Notes: generated by a model not told the origin, from the letters alone. Counted from the stretch's first letter, positions 41,346 through 50,721 are shown. The stretch: DNA of 53,649 nt from Candidatus Woesearchaeota archaeon CG10_big_fil_rev_8_21_14_0_10_37_12 (GCA_002762795.1 PCYA01000009.1:69059-122707); one strand, 5' to 3'. Translations and numbers: made by a program.

Positions 41346-42431
41346 ATGATACTGATAGATGGCAATCAAGGCGAAGGCGGCGGACAAATAATCAGAACAG
41401 CATTAGCATTAAGTTGCTTAACAGGAAAACCATTCAAAGCAACAAACATACGCGGCGGAAGAGAAAACTCAGGATTAAAAGCACAACACGTCGCAGCAAT
41501 AAAAGCACTCAAAAAATTTTGCAACGCAAAAACAGACGGAGATGAAATTGGAAGCAAAAAATTATTATTCATTCCAGGCAAAATAACGGCAAAAAATATT
41601 GTTGTAGATGTAGGTACTGCGGGGAGCATGCCAATATTGCTTCAAGCAATTATTCTGCCATGCATTTTTGCAAACAAAACACATACAATAACATTTATAG
41701 GCGGTACAGATGTTTCAAACTCTGCATCAATTGATTACTTTCACTATGTTATTCTACCATATTTCAAACAGCTTGCAAACATTGAACTAAAAATACTCAA
41801 GAGAGGATATTATCCCAAAGGACAAGGGAAAATAGAACTCACAATCAAACCAAAAATAAAATTAAGTCAATACAATAATTTTGAAGATTTCTTGACAGAA
41901 CTACAACAATATGCTTTCCAAGCCATTCAACAAGGAAAACTAATCCAGATTAAAGGGATAAGTCATGCAAGTATAAACTTAGAAACGGCGCAAGTTGCAG
42001 AAAGACAAGCAACAGCAGCAGAACAGCTACTAAAAAATCTTGGAGTCCCAATTAACATTCGTGTTGAATACGCACAAACAGAATCTAAAGGATCAGGAAT
42101 AACTCTTTGGGCAGTCTGCACAACACAAAAAAATGATCTTGCAAAATCACACATATTTGGAGCTGATGCTCTTGGCGAACAGGGTAAACCAGCAGAACTT
42201 GTCGGCAGCGAGGCAGCACAACAATTACTGGAAACTTTAAACTCAAAAACGCCAATTGATGCGCACTTAGCAGATAACTTAATGCCGCTTATTGCACTTT
42301 GTAGACCAAGCGAAATAGTTGTGCAGCAAATAACACCACACACAAAAACAAATATTGCGATTGCTGAAAAATTTCTTGGCCAGTGTTTTAAAATAAACGG
42401 AAAAGCAATTTCAACTGTTGTTCTCAATTAA
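41346..42431 (+). CDS. rtcA: RNA 3'-terminal phosphate cyclase
   Basis: 361 residues. Family motifs: DGNQGEGGGQIIRTALALS at the N-terminus, RGGRENSGLKAQH, VGTAGSMPILLQAI, and AHLADNLMPLIA near residue 305, which contains the nucleotidylated His. RtcA converts RNA 3'-phosphates to 2',3'-cyclic phosphates using ATP. The gene is slightly longer than most archaeal RtcA and overlaps the convergent coiled-coil gene by four bases. Confidence 0.95.
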   Translation: MILIDGNQGEGGGQIIRTALALSCLTGKPFKATNIRGGRENSGLKAQHVAAIKALKKFCNAKTDGDEIGSKKLLFIPGKITAKNIVVDVGTAGSMPILLQAIILPCIFANKTHTITFIGGTDVSNSASIDYFHYVILPYFKQLANIELKILKRGYYPKGQGKIELTIKPKIKLSQYNNFEDFLTELQQYAFQAIQQGKLIQIKGISHASINLETAQVAERQATAAEQLLKNLGVPINIRVEYAQTESKGSGITLWAVCTTQKNDLAKSHIFGADALGEQGKPAELVGSEAAQQLLETLNSKTPIDAHLADNLMPLIALCRPSEIVVQQITPHTKTNIAIAEKFLGQCFKINGKAISTVVLN

Positions 42432-44797
42432 AGCATGGCTAGCTTGATGCTGGTCTTAAGATCTCTAAGATCATACTCAAATGTTTGCTTCTCAATATCT
42501 TTTAACCGTTCAATAAGTAATTCTGCTTCAGAAGCAAGACGAATAGCACTGCCAGTATCACCTTGCTCAAGTTTTACACGAGCATCATCAATCAATAACT
42601 GAATACCTTCAGGACCTTTTTTAACAGCAACTTTACCATTTTTTAATTCACTTCGCAAATAATCTGTAAACGCCTGCTCTTGTCTACCTTCTAGCGCTCT
42701 TACTTCATGATCCATTTCAACTAAACGAGCAGATTCTTTATCTATTCCTTTATCACGCAACTCTAATTCCCTCTCGAGCTCTTCAAATTTCTTTAATCTT
42801 GAAGGAGCAATTGCACCTTTTTCAACAAGTTCGGAACGCATTTTCCCCATCGATTTTTCCAAGTTTTTGTATTTTTGTTCTAACTTAGGAAGCTCTTTTC
42901 TTAACTTTTTAGCACGATAAACTTTGTCTTTTTCAACAGTAAGTGAATCATTTTCTTTCTGCAATTTCTTTTTCTCACTTTCAATAAACTTCAAGCCTTT
43001 TTTCACAAGCCGTTCTTCAGACTGCACATCGTCATGAAGCTTTTTCAAATCAGCTTCTTTATTTTCTAACTCTCTTTTTGTTTTTTCAAGTTCCGCAATG
43101 CGGCGCACTATTGATTTTTCTTCAAGTTCCAAACGAGCTTTATCCTGTTCTAATGCTTTGATTGTATTTACAAATTCATCTTCTTTGTCTTTCAATACAA
43201 GAATATCGCTCTTAATCATTTTACTTAAATCAGCCTTCTCTTTCTTTATCTCTTTTATCTCCTGATTAAGCTCTTCCCACTTTGTAACCCATTCCTGCTT
43301 ATCTAAAGACAACTCTGATTTTCTTACTTCTACTGCTTTGTCAAACTCTTCACGAGCTTCATTTAACAACTGCATAGACTCTTTTAACACCTGATCATGC
43401 TCCTGCCAGGCAGCCTCCCTCAATGAAATCTCTTTTTCAGTTTGTCTTATTTCTCTCAGTCTCTCTTCTTGCTCTTTTTTGGCCTTCAAAATAGATGCCT
43501 CTGCTTCCCTTGCGCGTTTTTCTATTTCGCGCAACAAACTAACAGACTGCCTGTTATCATCAATACTTCTTCTTAACTCATCGACCATGTGACGTTTTTC
43601 TTCAACAAGCATTGCAAGATCCTGCTTTTGCTGTTCAACATGATCTGTTTCTTCACGCAGTTTTTGCAGACGCTTTCCTTCCTCAGCTAACAAATTTTTC
43701 TTTTCTGAAAACTCGCGCTCTTTTTCTATTAATTGAGCACTTCTTTCTGCAATATCTTGTTTTTTTGCAATGAGCTGCCTTAACTCGCTTTCCAGCGCAC
43801 TTGTTTTTTCACGCCAAGGCTTCAATGCTTGCTTTGCCTCAGCAATATCTTTTGCTAACTGTTCTTTTACTGCAGCAAGACCGCGTACTTTTTCTTCCAG
43901 CTGTTCAGCACGCAAAGCAGATTTAGATAACTCACTAAGACTCTTATTTTTTCTTTCAATCTCATCAGATAGTCTTTTGTTATCATCTGCTAACCTACTT
44001 ACTTTATCTTCTGCATTTTTTCTTATTCTTAACAAAGAAGCTTTTTCTTCTGCAACATCATAAAAAGCCTTTTTCGCCATGCTTGACTGCCTGTCTGCTT
44101 CCTTTTTTAGAATATTAAACTCTTTTTTTAGCAATGCATTGTTATCACTTAACTCATCAACACTCTTTTTCAGCAATTCTTCCTGAATTTTCAATTTAGT
44201 AATCTTATCTTCAGCACGCGCCAATTCTTTCTGTTTTTCCTTAGCAATACTTTCTATGTCCTGAGCAGTTTTCTCTTTTTCCTCAGCAACAGAAATACGT
44301 TTTGAAACATGTTCTTTAACCTTCTTTAACCCTTCAAACTCTTTCTTCACAATTTCAAGCCGCTCATCAGCGTGTGTATGCTTCTTTTTTACCTCGCGCT
44401 CACTTTGAGAAACAAGGCGGAGCAACTCACGCTCCTTTTTCTCCAAAGCACGAATATTATTTAGTAAACCAAATTCTTTTTTCTTTAAGCGCTCAAGTTT
44501 ACCTGGCAAAAAATTCTGAGGCACTGCACTCTCTCTGTCATCCAACTCTTTTGCTTTTTTTTCCAATTCTTTTCTGAATTTCTCAAGCTCTACCTTTTTT
44601 TTCTCAAATTCTCTCTCAATCAGCTCTGTCCTCCTGTTCGCCTCAGTAATATCTTTCTGCGCAGAGTCCCTTAACTCAAGAAGAGCTTTTTTCTTTTCAT
44701 CAAACTCTTTTCTAGCCTGCGCAAGCCTCTCAGAAATAACTTTTTCAGAATCCTTGTTTTTTCCATTCCCAAACAATAAAAATGCCCCTGTGTCCAT
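42428..44797 (-). CDS. Very long coiled-coil protein
   Basis: 789 residues from ATG 44797. From about 20 to 700 it is one continuous heptad-rich coiled coil (Glu, Lys, Leu, Arg, Ala), without the ATP-binding head or hinge of SMC proteins. The last ~75 residues (KKGPEGIQLLIDDARVKLEQGD onward) form a helical domain. The N-terminus GAFLLFGNG is slightly hydrophobic. Its job is unknown; scaffold, cytoskeletal or chromosome-bridging roles are all possible. The sequence is native to the archaeon by context. Confidence 0.75.
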   Translation of the reverse strand: MDTGAFLLFGNGKNKDSEKVISERLAQARKEFDEKKKALLELRDSAQKDITEANRRTELIEREFEKKKVELEKFRKELEKKAKELDDRESAVPQNFLPGKLERLKKKEFGLLNNIRALEKKERELLRLVSQSEREVKKKHTHADERLEIVKKEFEGLKKVKEHVSKRISVAEEKEKTAQDIESIAKEKQKELARAEDKITKLKIQEELLKKSVDELSDNNALLKKEFNILKKEADRQSSMAKKAFYDVAEEKASLLRIRKNAEDKVSRLADDNKRLSDEIERKNKSLSELSKSALRAEQLEEKVRGLAAVKEQLAKDIAEAKQALKPWREKTSALESELRQLIAKKQDIAERSAQLIEKEREFSEKKNLLAEEGKRLQKLREETDHVEQQKQDLAMLVEEKRHMVDELRRSIDDNRQSVSLLREIEKRAREAEASILKAKKEQEERLREIRQTEKEISLREAAWQEHDQVLKESMQLLNEAREEFDKAVEVRKSELSLDKQEWVTKWEELNQEIKEIKKEKADLSKMIKSDILVLKDKEDEFVNTIKALEQDKARLELEEKSIVRRIAELEKTKRELENKEADLKKLHDDVQSEERLVKKGLKFIESEKKKLQKENDSLTVEKDKVYRAKKLRKELPKLEQKYKNLEKSMGKMRSELVEKGAIAPSRLKKFEELERELELRDKGIDKESARLVEMDHEVRALEGRQEQAFTDYLRSELKNGKVAVKKGPEGIQLLIDDARVKLEQGDTGSAIRLASEAELLIERLKDIEKQTFEYDLRDLKTSIKLAML

Positions 44798-44909
44798 TAT
44801 AAAAAGCACAGGAATTTTTCTTTATAATGATTTGTTATCTCTGAGGAATAGTGTACTCTTAGTTCTTTGAATCATAAGATTTTTAAACCCCCTCTTTTCA
44901 GCTTTTCCC

Positions 44910-45065
44910 ATGACAAAAATCATACAAAAAGAACTAAACAATAAAGAAGGACGCGTTAAATTTTCCTGTCCAAAATGCCTCAATACAGACATCACACGCA
45001 CTTTAAATGCAAGAAAAATAGGCACAAAATACACGTGTACATGCGGTTTTGAGGGACCAAACTAA
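44910..45065 (+). CDS. Small Zn-ribbon protein (HVO_2753/DUF1610-like)
   Basis: 51 residues with two Cys pairs, SCPKCL and CTCG, forming one or two small zinc fingers. Archaea commonly have such a tiny zinc-finger protein directly before aEF-1 beta, as here. Its stop overlaps the aEF-1 beta start (TAATG), so the two are coupled. It is probably RNA- or ribosome-associated, as inferred from the family context. Confidence 0.85.
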   Translation: MTKIIQKELNNKEGRVKFSCPKCLNTDITRTLNARKIGTKYTCTCGFEGPN

Positions 45066-45355
45066 TGGCATCAGTAGTTGTTACTATTAAAATCATGCCT
45101 ACAAGTCCAGATGTTGATCTGGATAACCTATACAATCAAGCTTGCACAAACATCAGAAACTTTGTAGATGAAAAACACAAAGAAGATGAAATCAGAAAGC
45201 AACTTGAACCAATAGGGTTTGGATTGCAGGCGCTCAAACTTGTTTTTGTAATGGATGAATCTCTTGGCGACACAGAAAAACTAGAACAAACTGTATTATC
45301 TTTAGAACAAGTAGAATCAGTAGAAGTTACTGATGTGAGACGTGCAATAGGCTAA
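45065..45355 (+). CDS. ef1b: Elongation factor 1-beta (aEF-1B)
   Basis: 96 residues, standard archaeal length. VVVTIKIMPTSPDVDLDNLY, PIGFGLQALKLVFVMDE and VESVEVTDVRRAIG match the nucleotide-exchange domain. It recycles aEF-1A from GDP to GTP. It is coupled to the upstream Zn-ribbon gene and followed two bases later by the FKBP gene. Confidence 0.95.
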   Translation: MASVVVTIKIMPTSPDVDLDNLYNQACTNIRNFVDEKHKEDEIRKQLEPIGFGLQALKLVFVMDESLGDTEKLEQTVLSLEQVESVEVTDVRRAIG

Positions 45356-45357
45356 AC

Positions 45358-46359
45358 ATGAAATCAAAAAAAACCAAATCAAGTGCAGTAAAAAAAGAGC
45401 ACATTGTTGTAGTAGTTTTTCTTATACTTATTGTTGCAGCAACAGTTCTCTTAACTACAAAATCAGCAGACAACATAGTAGATATTCCTGAGCCAATATT
45501 AGAAGAAACAGGAGTACAATACGGAGACCTTATTACAATAAAATACATACTTTCTTTAGAAAACGGAACTGTTGTAGATACAACTGATGAACAACTTGCC
45601 CAGCAACACAGCGTGCAAACATATCCTAAAGGAGAATACGCATTTATACTTGGACAAAGCGGCAAACTTAAAACATTTGATGAAGCCATAAAAGGATTAT
45701 CAGCAGAACACGGCAAAAAAACAATCATTCTTGAACCAATTGAACACGAAATAATCCTTGATTTAGATAGAACACAACATGTTGAAAGAACAGTATCATA
45801 TCTTAGAAACCAACGATTCTCAATAACAGATTTTGAAAAATTCTTTGGCAAAAAACCAACAATAGGAGCAATTGTAAAAAGTAATGAATTGCCATTCACC
45901 TACAAAGTAGTTAATATGTCAGAATCAAAAGTTCTGGCATACATAATAAACGTAAAAGAAGGACAAACATACACTTTTCCTAAGATGGACTGGCCAAGCA
46001 AAATCCTTAAAATAGCAGAACAAGACATGCTCATTTATCACACACCAAAAGAAGGACAAGTTATTGAGACATTATTTGGAAATGCTACCGTTCATTTAGA
46101 CACCAAAATGATTTTTCTCTATCAATACCCAGAATTTGGCATGATCTTTGAAAAAGCTATAGAACTTCCAGGACAAACAGGTGCCATCCCTCAAAAATTC
46201 CAGATTATTGATGTACAAAAAAACACATTCAGAGTCAAAAGATATGGCTCATTAGCAGACAAACGATTAACACTTGAAGTGGAACTACTTGAAGTTGTAG
46301 AAGATGTTAAAGAAGTAAAAATCAGAAACAAGCTGTTAGGAACAGAACGCGTTAATTAG
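45358..46359 (+). CDS. Membrane-anchored FKBP-type peptidyl-prolyl isomerase
   Basis: 333 residues. One N-terminal transmembrane helix (HIVVVVFLILIVAATVLL, about 15-32) is followed by an FKBP/SlyD-like domain: GDLITIKYILSLENGTVVDTT, then the insert-in-flap region and FILGQSGKLKTFDEAIKGL. The C-terminal ~190 residues form a second domain of long archaeal FKBPs (IYHTPKEGQVIETLFGNATV). It should assist folding outside the membrane. It directly follows the aEF-1 beta gene. Confidence 0.82.
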   Translation: MKSKKTKSSAVKKEHIVVVVFLILIVAATVLLTTKSADNIVDIPEPILEETGVQYGDLITIKYILSLENGTVVDTTDEQLAQQHSVQTYPKGEYAFILGQSGKLKTFDEAIKGLSAEHGKKTIILEPIEHEIILDLDRTQHVERTVSYLRNQRFSITDFEKFFGKKPTIGAIVKSNELPFTYKVVNMSESKVLAYIINVKEGQTYTFPKMDWPSKILKIAEQDMLIYHTPKEGQVIETLFGNATVHLDTKMIFLYQYPEFGMIFEKAIELPGQTGAIPQKFQIIDVQKNTFRVKRYGSLADKRLTLEVELLEVVEDVKEVKIRNKLLGTERVN

Positions 46360-46590
46360 TTATTCTTCATAATCTTTTGGATGTTCTTCACCACGAGAAA
46401 AACCTCCTTCCCAAGAATCTATTTCATCATCTTCAACGAGCTCTTCCCTGCCTTCCTCAGTGTATACGTCTGTTTCTTCATCTCCTGCTTCAACACGAAC
46501 AGAATGTTCATCAGCAGTATCTTTGTCATCTTCATCAAGAAACTCGTTTGGCTTGCCTATCAAATCATCTTCGTGGTTTTTGTGTGTCAT
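46360..46590 (-). CDS. Small very acidic protein
   Basis: 76 residues from ATG 46590, with about 40 percent Asp and Glu and a strongly negative net charge. There is no signal or membrane segment. The C-terminal motif DEIDSWEGGFSRGEE has the look of a conserved archaeal acidic tail protein. It is probably disordered until bound to a partner. It abuts the FKBP gene convergently and lies just past the XPD helicase start-to-stop unit on the same strand. Function unknown. Confidence 0.6.
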   Translation of the reverse strand: MTHKNHEDDLIGKPNEFLDEDDKDTADEHSVRVEAGDEETDVYTEEGREELVEDDEIDSWEGGFSRGEEHPKDYEE

Positions 46591-46633
46591 AAAAATTAAC
46601 AAAAACATAACAATATATAAAATTTATTGTCAC

Positions 46634-48475
46634 TCAAAACAATCTTCCAAAAAACGGACCAAGCTCATCCTGATAAGACTCCGTAACAATCAAATTCCAT
46701 TCAGAAGGAAAACAAGAACGATAACGAGGCCAAGCATAACGCACGTCTAAAAATATAATTGCACCACGGTCCTTCTCAGAACGAATACACCTGCCAGCAT
46801 TCTGAATAGACTTAGTCATTGCAGGAATTGTATATGCGTACTCCCATCCTTTACCAAACAATTTATCATAATATGCAATCAACTCACTTGTTTCTAAGTC
46901 GGGTTTATCAAGTGGAAGACCAGCAACAATAACGCCCTTCAACACGCCAGGCAAATCAATACCTTCCCCGAACGAACCAGCAGCAACACCCAGCAAAGCC
47001 GCACCAGACTCCTTTGCCTCTTTGGTAAACTTATCCAGCAAACGCTGCTTAGCAGCCTTATCCATGCCTGGTGTTTCAAAAAAAGCAGTCTTCTCATACT
47101 CATCACTAAAATATTTCTCAACAGAATCACGAACATTATAACTCGGGAAAAAAATCATCACACCGCCAGGAATTCTATTCGCAATATCAGCACAATGCAA
47201 ACCAATATTTTCATACATGCGCTCATTTCGCATTGCATATTTTGTAGTTGTTTTAGGAATGATCAACGATAATTTGTTTACTTCCGGAAACGGACTTTCA
47301 AAAGAACACTGCAATGCATTCGGAATGCCAAGAATATCAGCATACATGCTTGTAGGATTTAAAGTACCAGACATGATAATCGCACTATAACAAGAATCAA
47401 ACACCTCTTTTGTCAACAACGCAGGCTCAAGACAACTATTTGTTAACGTAACAAGCTCACCTTCCCGCTTAATAATCCTTGCAAAACCGTCTCTACCAGA
47501 ACGCCAGTCCTGCAAAAACTTTACAATTGCACCAATATGAGATCTCTTTTGCTCAGAACGAATCATCTCACCAGCAAGATCCAGCTCAGCAATTAGTTCT
47601 TCGTAAGACTTAAACTTTTCAAGTGGAACAAGAAAATCCTCCTTTCTAACAAGTTTATCTCTCTGAACACCAACACTTAATTTATTTAATACATCTTGAA
47701 TCTCAACAAGAGAAGCAATAACATCAACATCAAACTTTTTCGCCTCCTGAATCGCAAGCCTCATAACTCTATTTGACAGTTTTGTTGTTAATAACTCACG
47801 CAAACGACCAGGCAAATTATGACCTTCATCAACAATAATAATGCACTGTTCTAACTTTTTCTTCAATTTCCCGAATAACGAATCTCTTATGTTAGGATGG
47901 AATATGTAATAATAATCAGCAACAATCACTTTTGCAGTCTCCGCAAGCATTAAACTAGCTTCGTACGGACAAACTCTTTCATTTGTTGCACGAATCATTA
48001 CTTGTTCAGCAGCAAGCGGACCTTCTTTATGCAACGACTCAACCAACCTTTTTCCAATGAGATTATTTTTTCCACGAGCATTTCTATAAAACTCACATTC
48101 ATCACCTTCCACTAACGACTTGCAAAACTCTGCAAAATCCGCAGAAGCCATAGTCTGAGTATTATCCTGCGCGCACAACCATTTCTTACCAATTAAACTT
48201 GCACAAACAACATTCAGATTATGTTTTTTGTTTAACTTTTGCACTGTTTCCAACACAATCTTATGCTGAGTATGCCGAGATGTAAGAAAGAAAACTGTTA
48301 AATCACGCTCCATTGCCAACTCAAGCGCAGGACACAACACACCAGCAGTTTTACCAAGACCAGTAGGAGCATGAATCAAAATGTGTTTTTTCTTTTTCAG
48401 CGAATCTGCAACAGCAGCAACTAACTTGCCTTGTGTTGGGCGCACATCCTCATGAGAAAATAACATGTTTTTCAA
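46634..48475 (-). CDS. XPD/Rad3-type Fe-S DNA helicase
   Basis: 613 residues. Walker A is HAPTGLGKTAG, motif II is IIIVDEGHNLPGR (DEGH), and motif VI includes IQNAGRCIRSEKD. Four Cys for the iron-sulfur cluster lie between motifs I and II: KKWLCAQ, EFCKSL, DECEFY and VCPYEA. It is a 5'-to-3' helicase of the XPD/DinG group, used in repair. In-frame ATG codons at residues 1 and 4 are both possible starts. Confidence 0.93.
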   Translation of the reverse strand: MKNMLFSHEDVRPTQGKLVAAVADSLKKKKHILIHAPTGLGKTAGVLCPALELAMERDLTVFFLTSRHTQHKIVLETVQKLNKKHNLNVVCASLIGKKWLCAQDNTQTMASADFAEFCKSLVEGDECEFYRNARGKNNLIGKRLVESLHKEGPLAAEQVMIRATNERVCPYEASLMLAETAKVIVADYYYIFHPNIRDSLFGKLKKKLEQCIIIVDEGHNLPGRLRELLTTKLSNRVMRLAIQEAKKFDVDVIASLVEIQDVLNKLSVGVQRDKLVRKEDFLVPLEKFKSYEELIAELDLAGEMIRSEQKRSHIGAIVKFLQDWRSGRDGFARIIKREGELVTLTNSCLEPALLTKEVFDSCYSAIIMSGTLNPTSMYADILGIPNALQCSFESPFPEVNKLSLIIPKTTTKYAMRNERMYENIGLHCADIANRIPGGVMIFFPSYNVRDSVEKYFSDEYEKTAFFETPGMDKAAKQRLLDKFTKEAKESGAALLGVAAGSFGEGIDLPGVLKGVIVAGLPLDKPDLETSELIAYYDKLFGKGWEYAYTIPAMTKSIQNAGRCIRSEKDRGAIIFLDVRYAWPRYRSCFPSEWNLIVTESYQDELGPFFGRLF

Positions 48476-48560
48476 ACGTTATAAGATTATTAAAAAACTT
48501 CCGTTAATCCTTTAAATGCTTATCGCAAAAACTTATAAACAGTGTAAGGACTGAACAGGG

Positions 48561-48626
48561 ATGAACATTGGTTTTATCGACGATAAAAAAAAGCTGCACG
48601 AAACCTTTAAATATATATTACAATAG
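48561..48626 (+). CDS. Possible 21-residue leader ORF
   Basis: The ATG at 48561 is 26 nt after the TATA CTTATAAAC (48532-48540), so a leaderless transcript would begin with this ORF (MNIGFIDDKKKLHETFKYILQ). It contains the palindrome TTTTATCGACGATAAAA and ends over the TATA box of the next gene. It may be a leader peptide or only a chance frame within regulatory DNA. Confidence 0.3.
   Translation: MNIGFIDDKKKLHETFKYILQ
48572..48588. promoter_or_regulatory. Palindromic operator between two TATA boxes before the winged-helix gene
   Basis: TTTTATCG A CGATAAAA (eight-base arms) lies between TATA 48532-48540 and TATA TTTAAATATATAT (48605-48617). It is a plausible autoregulatory site for the winged-helix protein encoded at 48661. 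Confidence 0.5.
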
Positions 48627-48660
48627 ATTCATTACAAATACAACAGCCAGGGGTGGAGAG

Positions 48661-48933
48661 TTGAACAAGAACAAAGAAATATTCAAAACTTTTTTTAGAG
48701 AAAAACCAGCAATGATGTTGGTAGAGCTCAAAAACGCCAAAAGTGAAGTGTATGCAAGCTCCCTTGCAAAAACAATAGATTGCACATACTCCCACGTTGT
48801 AAAAATTCTTCAAGAAATGGAAACAGAAGGACTAGTCAACTTTGACAAACAAGGAAGACTAAAATTGTTGACATTAACCAAGAAAGGATCTGATGTCGCA
48901 GACAGAATAGATGGAATAAGAGGATTACTTTAG
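48661..48933 (+). CDS. Winged-helix regulator (MarR-like)
   Basis: 90 residues starting at TTG 48661, which follows a strong GGGGTGGAG ribosome-binding site; no ATG in the frame fits. The HTH is YASSLAKTIDCTYSHVVKILQEMETEGLV, with wing LKLLTLTKKGSDVAD. It stands upstream of a receiver-only gene after 28 nt, so the pair may form a split regulator. Its promoter region has the 17-base palindrome at 48572. Confidence 0.8.
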   Translation: MNKNKEIFKTFFREKPAMMLVELKNAKSEVYASSLAKTIDCTYSHVVKILQEMETEGLVNFDKQGRLKLLTLTKKGSDVADRIDGIRGLL

Positions 48934-48961
48934 ATTTCATTAAATATGATAAGTGATTACT

Positions 48962-49339
48962 ATGGACAATGCAAACATATTGATAGTAGACGATGATGTT
49001 GAAGTTCTGAGACTGTTAAAAGAATTGCTCGGCAGGAAAGTAAGTTCTGCGATAATTGCAACCGCATCAAATGCTGATGCAGCGCAAATAGCATACAGAA
49101 ACAACAAAGACAGTTTACGTGTTGTTGTTCTAGACACAGAAATAGGAAGAACCAGAGGATACGAATTGTTAGATGACTTAAAACAACAAGGGTATGCTGG
49201 CAAAGCAGTAGGCTTATCCGGAAACACGGATTCAGAGCACGAAAATAACTGGAGTGAACGGGGAGCGGTTTTTCTTGCAAAGCCACCAGATACAAATCGA
49301 TTAACTGGTTATATTAATGATGCGTTAAAAAACAATTAA
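48962..49339 (+). CDS. Stand-alone response-regulator receiver domain
   Basis: 125 residues from ATG 48962, with AAGTGATT upstream; a GTG at 48953 is an alternative. Receiver landmarks: ILIVDDDVEVL (acidic pair), VVVLDTEIG (phospho-acceptor Asp), AVGLSGN (Ser/Thr position) and VFLAKPP (conserved Lys). It has no output domain and no histidine kinase gene is nearby. It may signal through the winged-helix protein encoded just upstream. Confidence 0.88.
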   Translation: MDNANILIVDDDVEVLRLLKELLGRKVSSAIIATASNADAAQIAYRNNKDSLRVVVLDTEIGRTRGYELLDDLKQQGYAGKAVGLSGNTDSEHENNWSERGAVFLAKPPDTNRLTGYINDALKNN

Positions 49340-49377
49340 CAGAAACATTTATAAACAAACATTTTTGAATTAAATCT

Positions 49378-49517
49378 ATTCGAGAGACAATACGGTGAAG
49401 CTGTATTGTGCTGAAGCGTCGGAAATCCACATGAATAAAATAGTTGTATGGATTTCCGAGGCCTCAAGAACCACGAGTACTAAATTAAGGTGGTTCTTGA
49501 CGAACCGGAGAATTATA
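49378..49517 (+). promoter_or_regulatory. Structured leader of rpS15
   Basis: TATA TTTATAAA (49348-49355) predicts a start near 49378, leaving a 140-nt leader before the S15 ATG. It holds three hairpins: ACAATAC (49387-49393) / GTATTGT (49403-49409); TCGGAAATCCA (49419-49429) / TGGATTTCCGA (49449-49459); TCAAGAACCAC (49464-49474) / GTGGTTCTTGA (49490-49500). The last two share sequence and order with the island at 12009-12216. The ribosome-binding site follows at CCGGAG. Confidence 0.6.
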
Positions 49518-49973
49518 ATGGCACGCATGCATTCAAGAAAGCGAGGAAGATCAGGAAGTAACAAACCACTCGCACCAAAAAAACCAATTTGGGTTAGCCA
49601 CGCACAAAAAGAATTAGAATTAATCATATCAAAACTTGCAAAAGAAGGACATAACCCAAGCAAAATAGGAATAATCTTACGAGACAGCTACGGAATACCA
49701 AGCGTTCAACTTGTTGCAGGGAAAAAAATCCAAAAAATTCTTTCAGAAAAAAAATTATTGCACGAACTACCAGAAGATCTTCTTGCACTTATGAAACGCG
49801 CAATCATGCTGCGAAAACACAGAGAAAACAACAAACAAGACAAATCAGCATTACGCGGTTTACAATTAACTGAAAGTAAAATAAAGAGACTCGCAAAACA
49901 CTATAAAACCACAGCAAAACTGCCAGTAGACTGGAAATATGATCCTAACGCAGTTAAATTGTACGTTGAATAA
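49518..49973 (+). CDS. rps15: Ribosomal protein S15 (archaeal S15p/S13e)
   Basis: 151 residues from ATG 49518. The N-terminal MARMHSRKRGRSGSNKPLAP is the archaeal/eukaryal extension. The core has GHNPSKIGIILRDSYGIPSV, LMKRAIMLRKHRENNKQDKSA and LTESKIKRLAKHYK. It binds 16S rRNA in the small-subunit body. Its unusually structured leader may allow autoregulation, as S15 does in bacteria by a different mechanism. Confidence 0.96.
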   Translation: MARMHSRKRGRSGSNKPLAPKKPIWVSHAQKELELIISKLAKEGHNPSKIGIILRDSYGIPSVQLVAGKKIQKILSEKKLLHELPEDLLALMKRAIMLRKHRENNKQDKSALRGLQLTESKIKRLAKHYKTTAKLPVDWKYDPNAVKLYVE

Positions 49974-49998
49974 AAAGAAATTACACAGATTCACAATC

Positions 49999-50721
49999 AT
50001 GGCAACTAAATACTTTTTTGCAACACTTTTGTTATTTTTATTAGCTTGTCAACCCGCGCTGCAAGCAGTTCCATCATCTGCATACCAAAATCAAAATCAA
50101 CCAGAAGAAACAAATCCTTGTGCAGCAGTTTCTTGCCTTGCAGGACAAATTTGCGAAAACGGAGAGTGCATTTGCTCAAAAGGAACAAAAATGTGTGATG
50201 GACAATGCATTGCAGAGCATATTTGTTGCGATAATAATGATTGTAATTCTGAAGATTTTTGTAACAATGGAACTTGTGAACCAGTATCTTGTGAGTATGG
50301 ACAACAAGCAAAAGACGGCGAATGTGTATGCGCAGAAAACATGAAATATTGCTCTGAACAAAGAAAATGCATTTCAAAAGAATCCTGCTGTGTGTTCAGC
50401 ATGTGTAGTGAATATGACAGATGCGTAGAAACACTATGGAGAACACACTTATGCTTTGAACTACCAAACAAAACAACCTGTAAAGCAGTAGGAGATAATG
50501 ATCAAACAGTGTTATTCAGCTTAGAAGGCGAAGATTTTCGGGTAAGCACAAAAAGATGGTACTCAGACGAACGAATTATGTTTTCTATAAATAATGAAGA
50601 TATCACAATTCCAACACATGCAAAAATACCATACAATCAAACAGAATTGCAAGATCTTTCTTTATATCACGAAGGAATAATAGTACTCGGCGGATTCTGC
50701 AAACCAGATGAAACAGACTAA
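49999..50721 (+). CDS. Cys-rich secreted lipoprotein
   Basis: 240 residues from ATG 49999. A signal peptide with lipobox LLAC is followed by a Cys-rich region (about 38-155) with repeated C-x-x-G and EGF/TIL-like spacing (CLAGQICENGECICSKG, CDNNDCNSEDFCNNGTC). A small beta-rich C-terminal domain has three Cys. Many disulfides imply an extracellular, oxidising site. It may serve in adhesion or inhibition, but no function can be read from the sequence. Confidence 0.75.
   Translation: MATKYFFATLLLFLLACQPALQAVPSSAYQNQNQPEETNPCAAVSCLAGQICENGECICSKGTKMCDGQCIAEHICCDNNDCNSEDFCNNGTCEPVSCEYGQQAKDGECVCAENMKYCSEQRKCISKESCCVFSMCSEYDRCVETLWRTHLCFELPNKTTCKAVGDNDQTVLFSLEGEDFRVSTKRWYSDERIMFSINNEDITIPTHAKIPYNQTELQDLSLYHEGIIVLGGFCKPDETD

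Noticed and set aside
44822-45034. Minus-strand 70-codon ORF
   Set aside because: It is antisense to the small Zn-ribbon gene, which has clear Cys pairs and a coupled aEF-1 beta neighbour.
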